Source: Candidatus Sulfotelmatobacter sp.
GTDB taxonomy: Bacteria > Acidobacteriota > Terriglobia > Terriglobales > Acidobacteriaceae
Length of the DNA stretch: 13,776 bases
Assembly: GCA_030037575.1 (NCBI GenBank)
Contig: JASHRB010000141.1
Coordinates: 1-13,776, forward strand
Direction: 5' to 3'
The notes under the pieces are model-generated. The model saw only the letters and a list, made by a program, of their open reading frames with translations. It did no database searches and was not told the origin of the DNA. The translations under genes and the position numbers were made by a program. Below, in pieces: positions 8,591 through 13,776 of the stretch; position 1 is the first letter of the stretch; the number at the start of each line of letters is the position of its first letter.

Positions 8591-9303
8591 CAGGAAACGC
8601 CTCCCAAATAGAGGGTTTGGCCAGTGATGAAGCAGCTTTCGGGGCGAAGGTAGAAGTCGGTTATGTTAATCACATCCGCGAAAGACCCTAATCGCGGGAT
8701 AGCCTGACGCTTCAGCAGTCGGTCGATGCTAGCCTTGGGCACATGGTGGATCAAGTCGGTGGCAATGGGAGTGGGGCCCACCACGTTTACGGTAATGGAG
8801 AAAGGAGCCAGCTCGCGGGCAAGGATCTGACTCAATTCCGCGACCGCCGCTTTCGAGGCGTTATAGGCGGCCTCTCCCTCCAGCCGGAGCGGCACTCCAA
8901 TGGAGCTGAAATTGATAATGCGTCCGCCGCCACTGCCGCGCATGAGCTTCGCGCCCTCGCGGCTGAGCAGGAACGTTCCCAGATAATTGGTGCGCATGAT
9001 CGATTCGACGGTAGCCGAAGGAGTGAGCAGGAAGTGATTCATGCTGGCCACTCCCGCGTTGTTGAGCAGCGCGTCCAGGCGGCCTTCGATTTTGCGAACC
9101 TCGCCCATCGTCTTCGCAACATCTTCCTCGTTCGCGACATCCATCTGTGCGTGGCGGTAGTGCTCGTGCCGCAGGTCACTGGGACCGCGGCTGCAGCCGA
9201 CGACCCGCCAGCCCTGAGCGAGATAGTGCTCCGTCAGACATCTTCCGATGCCCTTACGCGCACCGGAGATGAGCATGACCTTATGTGGTGGCGCGCCGTT
9301 CAT
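8590..9303 (-). CDS. Short-chain dehydrogenase/reductase, FabG-like
   Basis: This 237-residue classical short-chain dehydrogenase has the nucleotide-binding SGARKGIGR (13-21, a TGxxxGIG variant), NNAG (81-84), catalytic Ser134, and Tyr147 with Lys151 in YNASK. A GPTPIATDL segment (176-184) follows the active site. The length and intact triad fit a 3-oxoacyl-carrier reductase or related alcohol dehydrogenase. Its start ATG lies inside the end of the carrier-protein gene (23-base overlap), and its stop shares a base with the ligase start, so the three genes are translationally tied. The likely job is to reduce a keto group of the acyl unit carried by the adjacent carrier protein, giving a hydroxyacyl group. 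The general family is secure; substrate and direction are not readable. Rhizobial NodG is a FabG-like enzyme found in a comparable deacetylase and carrier context. Confidence 0.92.
   Translation of the reverse strand: MNGAPPHKVMLISGARKGIGRCLTEHYLAQGWRVVGCSRGPSDLRHEHYRHAQMDVANEEDVAKTMGEVRKIEGRLDALLNNAGVASMNHFLLTPSATVESIMRTNYLGTFLLSREGAKLMRGSGGGRIINFSSIGVPLRLEGEAAYNASKAAVAELSQILARELAPFSITVNVVGPTPIATDLIHHVPKASIDRLLKRQAIPRLGSFADVINITDFYLRPESCFITGQTLYLGGVS
8600..8605 (-). promoter_or_regulatory. Ribosome binding site of the acyl-AMP ligase
   Basis: GGGAGG on the minus strand lies nine bases before the ATG at 8590, within the end of the dehydrogenase gene, and supports coupled translation across the TGATG junction. 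Confidence 0.7.
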
Positions 9304-9583
9304 TGATCAGTTCCTGTATATATCGGGCCAGCGACTGCACGTCGCGAAAGGGGCTGTGGGTCAGGGAAAAGGCGCGCTCGTTGGCCAATGACAGGGGCAC
9401 GCCGAGGGCATCCTGGAGATTCTGTTCGACCGCGACAATCAGGTTCACCAGGCCTATGGAGTCAAGCTTGCTGCCCGAACCCATGAGCGCTTGGTCGGGC
9501 GACTTGCTGAGGGTCATCTCGAGGGGCAGGTGCTGGTTCACTTGATCGATGGCGGAATAAATGGCAGCTTCTATCTGAGTCAT
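9281..9583 (-). CDS. Acyl carrier protein
   Basis: From the ATG at 9583 this is a 100-residue acyl carrier protein. The phosphopantetheine attachment is Ser42 in KLDSIGLVNLI, followed by the acidic helix region and a C-terminal SPFRDVQSLARYI segment. I associate that segment with carriers found beside AMP ligases in exopolysaccharide loci rather than with FabD/FabF-partner fatty acid carriers. The open frame continues upstream, and ATGs at 9664 (2 bases after the deacetylase stop) or 9649 would add a 27- or 22-residue tail that does not look like carrier-domain sequence. The 9583 start fits the domain best, but the ribosome site is weak (GGGA about ten bases upstream). The 3' end overlaps the dehydrogenase start by 23 bases. 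It probably holds the acyl group activated by the neighbouring ligase and delivers it to a condensation domain or a sugar acyltransferase. Confidence 0.85.
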   Translation of the reverse strand: MTQIEAAIYSAIDQVNQHLPLEMTLSKSPDQALMGSGSKLDSIGLVNLIVAVEQNLQDALGVPLSLANERAFSLTHSPFRDVQSLARYIQELINERRATT

Positions 9584-9666
9584 TATGTTCGGTCCCGGAA
9601 GATGATCTGGCTTTAGGTCAGTTTTGACGTGGTTGGCTTCAGTCTGCATCACTTCACCAAACATAT

Positions 9667-10419
9667 TCAATTCTGTTGGTTTCGGTCGTGCCGGGAGTTC
9701 CAAAGTTCAAAAAGGGCACCGTTGCTCACCCTGCTGAAGCTCTTGCGTTCGGCGATGGAACGGAAAACAGCCTCGAGCTTTTCCCAATGGCCGTTGGCGT
9801 CGATCTCCCAGCTATGAAGGTACAGGTGCGCGATGCCTCCGTGAGCCTCGATATGATCGAGAGCATGCAGGAACTGGATCTCCCAGTCGGTGGCACCCTT
9901 GTAGGTCTGGAAAAAGTTGTATGCCCCTGCGAAGTTCCTTTCCAGCATGGCGTGGCGGACTTGAATGAGCCGGCTATGCGAACAGGCGTGCGTGCTGACC
10001 CCCCACAAAAAGGGGTTGTGCGGAAACTGGTGCAGATTCATAAGACAGGTTCGGGCTCCCAGGAATCCAGCTTTCTGGACCAGTAGAATGCTTTGGCGAT
10101 CGAATTTTCCGCGCGGATAACAGAATGAGATGATCGGCGCTCCCAGCGCGTCTTCCATCCAACTCTTGCCTTCGCGCACTTCCGACCATGCCCGATCTTG
10201 CGGAAGCGATTTCAACACAACGTGGTTGAGCGTATGGCCGCCAATTTCAAAGCGGGACCCGATCTCGCGAATTTGTTCCTTGGACAGCACAGCCCGTTCG
10301 GGATTGGTCACCGGAACGTAGAAGGTCGCGGCAATGCCATAACGGCCCAGAAGTTCTGCGGTCCGGAGATCGGTGGGGTGTCCGTCATCTACACTAATGG
10401 TGACGAAGCGGTCAGTCAT
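9667..10419 (-). CDS. Polysaccharide deacetylase, NodB-homology (CE4) family, cytoplasmic
   Basis: This 250-residue protein has the ordered NodB motifs: SVDDG (9-13; Asp11 base, Asp12 metal), HTLNH (His62 and His66 metal ligands), CYPRGKFD (100-107) and LYLHSWEID with His202. It is predicted to remove an N-acetyl group from an amino sugar. There is no signal peptide or membrane segment, since the protein begins directly at the catalytic strand, so it should act in the cytoplasm on a nucleotide- or lipid-linked sugar rather than on an exported polymer. Its ATG overlaps the end of the WecG-like gene by 8 bases, and AGGA sits 8 bases upstream. The next gene downstream is the acyl carrier protein. 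This suggests the free amine is a target for acylation. Enzymes of this fold also act on other N-acyl or imine bonds, so the substrate is inferred. Confidence 0.93.
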   Translation of the reverse strand: MTDRFVTISVDDGHPTDLRTAELLGRYGIAATFYVPVTNPERAVLSKEQIREIGSRFEIGGHTLNHVVLKSLPQDRAWSEVREGKSWMEDALGAPIISFCYPRGKFDRQSILLVQKAGFLGARTCLMNLHQFPHNPFLWGVSTHACSHSRLIQVRHAMLERNFAGAYNFFQTYKGATDWEIQFLHALDHIEAHGGIAHLYLHSWEIDANGHWEKLEAVFRSIAERKSFSRVSNGALFELWNSRHDRNQQN

Positions 10420-11245
10420 ACATGGTTTCCTGCACCGCCGGCCGAGGGATCAGAAGCGAGCGTTCTACAACCGGTTCGTACTTCCTAACACCAATAAGCT
10501 GCAGTGAGATTTTTGCGATGAATTTAGAATTGCCGATGAGATAGCGTTTCCACAGTCGGCGCGGTTCCTGGCAAAGCCGGTGCACCCACTGCAGGCCGAG
10601 GACTTTAAGCCATTCCGGGGATTCCTGAATCCTGCCGGTATGCATGTCAAAGGCTGCGCCCACGGCGAACATCAGTTTGGTATCCAAACGGTCAATGTAG
10701 TCGGCAATCCACCGCTCCTGTTTGGGAGTGCTTAAACCCACCCAAAAGATGTCGGGCTTTAAGCGGGAGACGGTTTCCGAGAGAGCCGTTGCCTCCTCGG
10801 GTCGTAGCGGACGGAACGGCGGAGTGTAGGTTCCAACCACTTTGAGGCCTGGGAAGCGCTTCGTCAGGGCGGACTTGAGTTCTTCAGCCACTCCAACATC
10901 CCCGCCATAAAAGAAGTGGGTGTACCCAGTCTTCGCTGACAACTCGCACAGACGCAGCATGAAGTTGGGTCCGGTCACCTGTTTTATGCCGCGGAAACCT
11001 TGAAGCCGTCCCACCCACATGGTCGGTCTACCGTCGGCCAGATTCAGCAAGGAGTGATTGAGGATCGTGCGAAGCGCTGGATCCTTCTGCGCCTCCATGA
11101 TTCCGTGAACGCCGGTAGCGCAGACATAACCTTTGGTGCCCGCTTCCATCGCCGAAGCGATCGTCGCCAAGGCGCCATTCATGTCGGTAGCGCTGACGCC
11201 TACACCGAGCACATTAGCGCGAAGACCGTGGGATATGGTTTCCAT
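10412..11245 (-). CDS. WecG/TagA/CpsF-family (GT26) glycosyltransferase
   Basis: This 277-residue protein matches the GT26 family, which transfers N-acetylmannosamine-type sugars onto an undecaprenyl-diphosphate-linked amino sugar at the inner membrane face. Evidence is the LADGRPTMWVGR segment with the conserved Asp, GVGLSTPKQERW-like residues (GLSTPKQERW), AVGAAFDMHTGR, and the family C-terminal signature QWVHRLCQEPRRLWKRYL. Length is close to the family norm of about 240-280. The start is uncertain: ATG at 11245 is used, while the frame extends to a TTG at 11260 and neither has a good ribosome site. It begins about 50 bases after the small membrane-protein gene and overlaps the deacetylase start by 8 bases. 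The coupling of a transferase that builds a lipid-linked disaccharide to a cytoplasmic deacetylase suggests they act in sequence on the same lipid intermediate. The exact sugar donor cannot be read. Confidence 0.93.
   Translation of the reverse strand: METISHGLRANVLGVGVSATDMNGALATIASAMEAGTKGYVCATGVHGIMEAQKDPALRTILNHSLLNLADGRPTMWVGRLQGFRGIKQVTGPNFMLRLCELSAKTGYTHFFYGGDVGVAEELKSALTKRFPGLKVVGTYTPPFRPLRPEEATALSETVSRLKPDIFWVGLSTPKQERWIADYIDRLDTKLMFAVGAAFDMHTGRIQESPEWLKVLGLQWVHRLCQEPRRLWKRYLIGNSKFIAKISLQLIGVRKYEPVVERSLLIPRPAVQETMYD
10428..10431 (-). promoter_or_regulatory. Ribosome binding site of the NodB-type deacetylase
   Basis: AGGA on the minus strand lies eight bases before the ATG at 10419, inside the end of the WecG-like gene, supporting this start and the 8-base overlap. 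Confidence 0.55.
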
Positions 11246-11288
11246 TTCAAAGCGGAGCAAGATGGAGGGTCGAGCGCAATCAGAACCG

Positions 11289-11311
11289 CAGCCCAGCTTA
11301 CTCGCTGGCTG
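11289..11311 (-). other. Possible hairpin around the stop codon of the small membrane protein gene
   Basis: CAGCCAGC and GCTGGGCTG on the minus strand can pair as an 8-bp stem with one bulged base. The loop GAGTAA contains the TAA stop of the 64-residue gene. No U run follows. It might modulate read-through to the WecG-like gene, but short stems of this kind arise by chance in GC-rich DNA. Confidence 0.25.
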
Positions 11312-11492
11312 AGGGGGTTGCCGGGTCGGTGGGTTTTTCTACCGCCGCCTCCGGACGACCCGTGATGCGGTCGTATATCTTGCCGACCATTACCAGGACT
11401 TTGTTCCAGAACATCAACAAAAATCCGAAGATGGCGGCCAGACTGGAGGCTAGGCCCATTACCTGGTCGGGAGTTCCATATGCCATTATCAT
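11298..11492 (-). CDS. Small single-span membrane protein, unknown function
   Basis: This 64-residue protein has one hydrophobic helix (about residues 12-37, LASSLAAIFGFLLMFWNKVL and onward), a short basic stretch (KIYDRITGR) and a Pro/Ala/Glu-rich tail. By the positive-inside rule the tail is probably cytoplasmic. The gene is well supported despite its size. Its ATG overlaps the stop codon of the sulfatase-like gene as ATGA, and a consensus AAGGAG sits seven bases upstream. I do not recognise the family. Its place between a membrane-anchored sulfatase-like enzyme and a glycosyltransferase suggests a helper for one of them at the membrane, but no motif proves it. Confidence 0.75.
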   Translation of the reverse strand: MIMAYGTPDQVMGLASSLAAIFGFLLMFWNKVLVMVGKIYDRITGRPEAAVEKPTDPATPSASE

Positions 11493-13374
11493 TGATTCAC
11501 TCCTTGGGAGATACCGGTGGAATACATCGTTGAGGTTTGAGGTTGATTCGTAGTGCGATTGCGTAGCCGTGCTGCCAGGTCGGTCCGAACGCTCTGACTG
11601 GACGTTGCGGTGGCCAAATTATTCAGCTCACCAACATCTTGTGTCCAGTGGTACAACTCTTCCCGCTGGCCTTCGATTAACTGCCACTCACTCGAGGTAA
11701 TCGACTGCAGTGGGCCCGCGTAGGCGGGATAGCCTTCCGGAAGAAATTTGTACTGGGCCATCTCGGAGATGGGATCGGGCAACTGCGCTGGTTGCCAGCG
11801 GGGTTCCATAAACCTGCCAGAGAAGGCCCGGGAAAGTTGTTCTGGGGATTCGAACTGCTTGCGCCCAGTAAATCCAAGACTGTTGCCGGTAGTGAGTCAG
11901 TGCTCACAGCACCGTCCAGGCGCAGGCCCGCCGGCACTTTGCCCGGCCAAGAAATCATCAGCGGGACATGAACCAGTTCGCGATAGAGAGCGTTACGATG
12001 TTCGAGAAGACTGTGATCGCCGAAACACTCGCCATGATCGGCAACCAAAATGAACAGCGTATTCTGCGCCCGGCCGCGTTTACGCAATCCTGCCAAAAGC
12101 GACCCTACCTGATCGTCGGTATAGGCGAGCGCGCCATCGTAGGAATCCATTTCTCCCTGTAGCTGTGCCGGGGTGAGCTGAGGATAGGCGTTGCCTTGGC
12201 GAATGACTCCGCCCGGCTCTCTTTCTGCAGAAAACTTGCCTCGCCAGGGCTGCGGCGGGAGATAGGGATCATGCAGGTCGTTGAAATTAATAAAGACAAA
12301 AAATGGCTTATCGGGATAGCGGTCAATCCAGGAAAAGACCTGGTTCTTGATCTGTTCGGCACGCTGTCGAACGGGAAATTCCTTCAGGCCCAGGTGGTCG
12401 GAGAAGTGAACGAACACTCTGCCCCAGAAAGTGCGAGAGATCGTGTCCGCCAGCGAATAATAGTAGTCATCAAAGTAGACGAAACCCCGGCCGAAACCTG
12501 CCCGCCGTGTGAAGTAGTAGTCGTTTCCCGAAAATGCCGCGGTAGTGTATCCCCGGGAACGCATCGCTTCGGCTAGGTTCGGGAAGTGGGTGTGCAGCGG
12601 TTCGTCCCCGACTGCCAGATGCTCGTGCGGCAAACGACCGGTGAGCAAAGAAGCGTGTGCCGGGAGGGTCCACGGAGCGGACGAGATGGCATTGTCGAAG
12701 ACCACGCTCTGCTGGGCAAGCTGATCGATATGGGGGCTGGTCGGTCGGTTGTAGCCGTAACTAGAAAGATGGTCTGCCCGCAACGTGTCGATCACCAGAA
12801 AGACCACATTCGGTGCGTTTTTAGCGGCCGGCGGAAGCGCTGCGATCGCCCTTTCTCGCTGCAGCCGCAAGCCCCCCTGAATCGAAGCCGCGACCAGCAC
12901 TGTGAATGCCATGAACGCGGGCAGTGAGGTTTTGAAGAAAGCGATGACCGGTCGCTCGTGGCGCACAAACCAGCGATAAAAAACGGCCGTCAAGCCCAGG
13001 GTGAGCGAGGCGGCTCCGAGGCTCGAGATTCTGCCGGTCAGAGAAACCCAATCTCCGAAGGTTATCAGCGCGAACCCGGTTACCAGCGCCGCGGCGGGCA
13101 GGCGGAACATGCGCCGTGCCACCAGCATCATCGCAGCGATACACAGAAACAGCACGAAATCGAAAAGGGCCGAGATCCAAACGATTTCCACGGAAACGCC
13201 CGGACGGATAAATCGATTCCACAGGCCATAACCGTAAACAGCCAGCAGACCGCAGCCCTCGATCAGTCCAGCCACCAGTCCGAACCAGGCGGCCACCGCG
13301 AACAGCTTCCCTGCGGATAGCTGCTGCCGTGCGGTGGCCAGCTTCTGGACTGGCTGCTGCAGCGTAGTGCTCAT
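11489..13374 (-). CDS. Membrane-anchored sulfatase/alkaline-phosphatase superfamily protein, frameshifted near 11800
   Basis: Residues about 24-168 hold some five membrane segments, followed by a sulfatase-type domain: VIDTLRADH (first metal Asp about 196), APWTLPAHASLLTGR (nucleophile site, Thr about 236), NFNDLHDPY and VADHGECFGDH (second metal site about 446). The first frame ends at 11677 with an atypical tail after GPSLAGLW. The expected sulfatase C terminus (PDPISEMAQYKF, then ELYHWTQDVGELNNLA) is in the -1 frame and ends at 11489. Restoring one base in the G4 run at 11800-11803 would give about 628 residues. The start at 13374 has a strong GAGGAG five bases upstream; an earlier in-frame ATG at 13440 does not. 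The nucleophile position is Thr and the following Arg is His, unlike the C-x-P-x-R of formylglycine sulfatases, so a phospho-transfer or hydrolysis role on an extracellular glycan or lipid is as likely as sulfate removal. Confidence 0.85.
11500..11505 (-). promoter_or_regulatory. Ribosome binding site of the 64-residue membrane protein
   Basis: AAGGAG on the minus strand lies seven bases before the ATG at 11492, inside the last codons of the sulfatase-like gene in its restored frame. It supports the small gene as real. Confidence 0.8.
11777..11812 (-). other. Probable frameshift interval in the sulfatase-like gene
   Basis: Reading minus-strand, the frame that encodes GPSLAGLW stops looking like a sulfatase here, and the -1 frame begins to match the family (PDPISEMAQYKF onward). 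The interval contains a run of four G on the plus strand (11800-11803). One added base there gives a smooth join, LWNPRWQPAQLPDP. No X-XXY-YYZ slippery heptamer is evident, so mutation or a base-calling error is more likely than programmed frameshifting. Confidence 0.7.
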
Positions 13375-13379
13375 GACTT

Positions 13380-13385
13380 CTCCTC
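13380..13385 (-). promoter_or_regulatory. Ribosome binding site of the sulfatase-like gene
   Basis: GAGGAG on the minus strand lies five bases before the ATG at 13374. It decides this start over the upstream in-frame ATG at 13440, whose 22 extra residues are polar and sit in the hairpin region. Confidence 0.8.
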
Positions 13386-13396
13386 GACTTCGGTTG

Positions 13397-13431
13397 GAGG
13401 GAAAGGCACGCCTGCTTTCTGCCTTTCCCTC
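13397..13431 (-). terminator. Perfect 12-bp inverted repeat, 11-nt loop; hairpin between two genes
   Basis: Arms GAGGGAAAGGCA (13397-13408) and TGCCTTTCCCTC (13420-13431) are exact reverse complements around an 11-base loop. It lies in the only sizeable intergenic gap, 69 bases after the glycosyltransferase stop and 22 bases before the sulfatase-like start codon. No run of U follows on either strand, so a classical intrinsic terminator is not shown. It could be a weak or factor-dependent terminator, an mRNA 3'-end stabiliser, or a leader hairpin of the downstream gene. Confidence 0.5.
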
Positions 13432-13499
13432 GGACATCAATCGGCAACTGTGGCCACCGGAACGGGCGGCTTCGATGGCTCGGGAAGCAAACCAATCGG

Positions 13500-13776
13500 T
13501 CAGACGGAAAATCCGCCCGCAACGAGACGGTAGCTGGACATCTCAGTTGCCGCCCAACGATTGGCAGCGGCTTGCCGGTAGATCTCCATCAGGGCATTGT
13601 AATTTTTTTGGGCAGTGTATTTCGCCTCATAGGTCGACCGCGCATTACGGCCGAGTCCCTCCATGAAAACCGCATGGCTCGACGCCCACGCCAGCTTCTC
13701 CGCGAGATCCTCAGCGTCGCCGGCGCGGAAAAGCAACCCAGTCTTGCCGTCTTCGACAATCTCCTGCATCGCTCCC
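13500..13776 (-). CDS. Glycosyltransferase, GT4-like C-terminal fragment (5' end beyond window)
   Basis: The frame is open to the right edge and ends at 13500, so only the last 91 or so residues are seen. They begin GAMQEIVEDGKTGLLF followed by GDAEDLAEKLAW, which is the region just after the nucleotide-sugar site of GT-B, family-4-type transferases (usual form GGxPEIVxDGxTGLLV). The rest is a helical C terminus (RNARSTYEAKYT..., then MEIYRQ) and a short tail. The first ATG in the frame (13769) is internal, not a start. It probably adds a sugar in the same surface glycan pathway as the WecG-like enzyme downstream. A 125-base gap with a hairpin separates it from the sulfatase-like gene, so it may end one transcription unit or simply head this one. 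Confidence 0.88.
   Translation of the reverse strand, partial: GAMQEIVEDGKTGLLFRAGDAEDLAEKLAWASSHAVFMEGLGRNARSTYEAKYTAQKNYNALMEIYRQAAANRWAATEMSSYRLVAGGFSV

Noticed and set aside
8743..9306. 187-codon plus-strand open frame
   Set aside because: It mirrors the dehydrogenase gene, which has all catalytic motifs and coupled junctions on the minus strand.
11489..11809. Separate 106-codon minus-strand gene starting MEPRWQ
   Set aside because: Its content is the C-terminal part of a sulfatase (ELYHWTQDVGELNNLA-type ending) in the -1 frame of the larger gene, so it is better explained by a frameshift than by a separate gene.
11795..11812. Programmed -1 frameshifting
   Set aside because: No slippery X-XXY-YYZ heptamer in the correct phase was seen, and a simple missing base explains the data.
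13397..13431. Classical Rho-independent terminator
   Set aside because: The stem is good, but no T-rich run follows it on either strand; kept only as a hairpin of uncertain role.
13375..13440. Upstream start of the sulfatase-like protein at 13440
   Set aside because: The extra 22 residues are polar and come from the hairpin region. The ATG at 13374 has a strong GAGGAG at proper spacing.
1..13776. CRISPR array, tRNA or rRNA genes, insertion sequences, riboswitches
   Set aside because: Reading both strands showed no spaced direct repeats, no transposase motifs or terminal repeats, no recognisable RNA gene, and almost no noncoding space to hold them.

Overview
The window is a stretch of GC-rich bacterial DNA in which every credible gene lies on the minus strand. 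The genes are packed head to tail with overlaps or gaps of a few bases; the one larger gap is about 125 bases at 13375-13499. Gene types and base use suggest a soil bacterium with a large polysaccharide and secondary-metabolite repertoire, such as an Acidobacteriota-like organism. That is inference from gene content only, since no marker gene is present.

In transcription order (high to low coordinates) the right part is a cell-surface glycan locus. It holds the C-terminal end of a GT-B glycosyltransferase (13500-13776), a membrane-anchored sulfatase-superfamily enzyme that appears frameshifted (11489-13374), a 64-residue single-span membrane protein (11298-11492), a WecG/TagA/CpsF-family glycosyltransferase (10412-11245) and a NodB-type deacetylase without a signal peptide (9667-10419). 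The middle is an acyl-activation cassette: a small acyl carrier protein, a short-chain dehydrogenase and a short acyl-AMP ligase (7229-9583). The left part is a split nonribosomal peptide synthetase. It consists of a free-standing adenylation-thiolation protein whose specificity residues read as leucine, a cytochrome P450, a free-standing condensation domain, and a condensation-adenylation protein that reads as glycine and runs off the left edge (1-7218).

A coherent reading is that the carrier protein, dehydrogenase and ligase prepare an acyl starter. The A-T protein loads leucine, which the P450 may hydroxylate while it is tethered. The two condensation domains then build acyl-(hydroxy)Leu-Gly-type material. 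The co-transcribed deacetylase and WecG-like transferase raise the possibility that the acyl-peptide is placed on a deacetylated amino sugar of a lipid-linked glycan. This would echo the NodB / NodF (carrier) / NodG (dehydrogenase) logic of Nod factors, but no NodA-type acyltransferase is visible here.

The most striking sequence detail is that both condensation domains carry HQxxxDG in place of HHxxxDG, so the residue at the usual catalytic histidine position is glutamine in both. Other oddities are a threonine at the formylglycine position of the sulfatase-like enzyme, a probable one-base frameshift near a G4 run at 11800-11803, and a perfect 12-bp inverted repeat in the only sizeable intergenic gap. 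I found no tRNA, rRNA, CRISPR array or insertion sequence, and no gene-free stretch longer than 300 bases.
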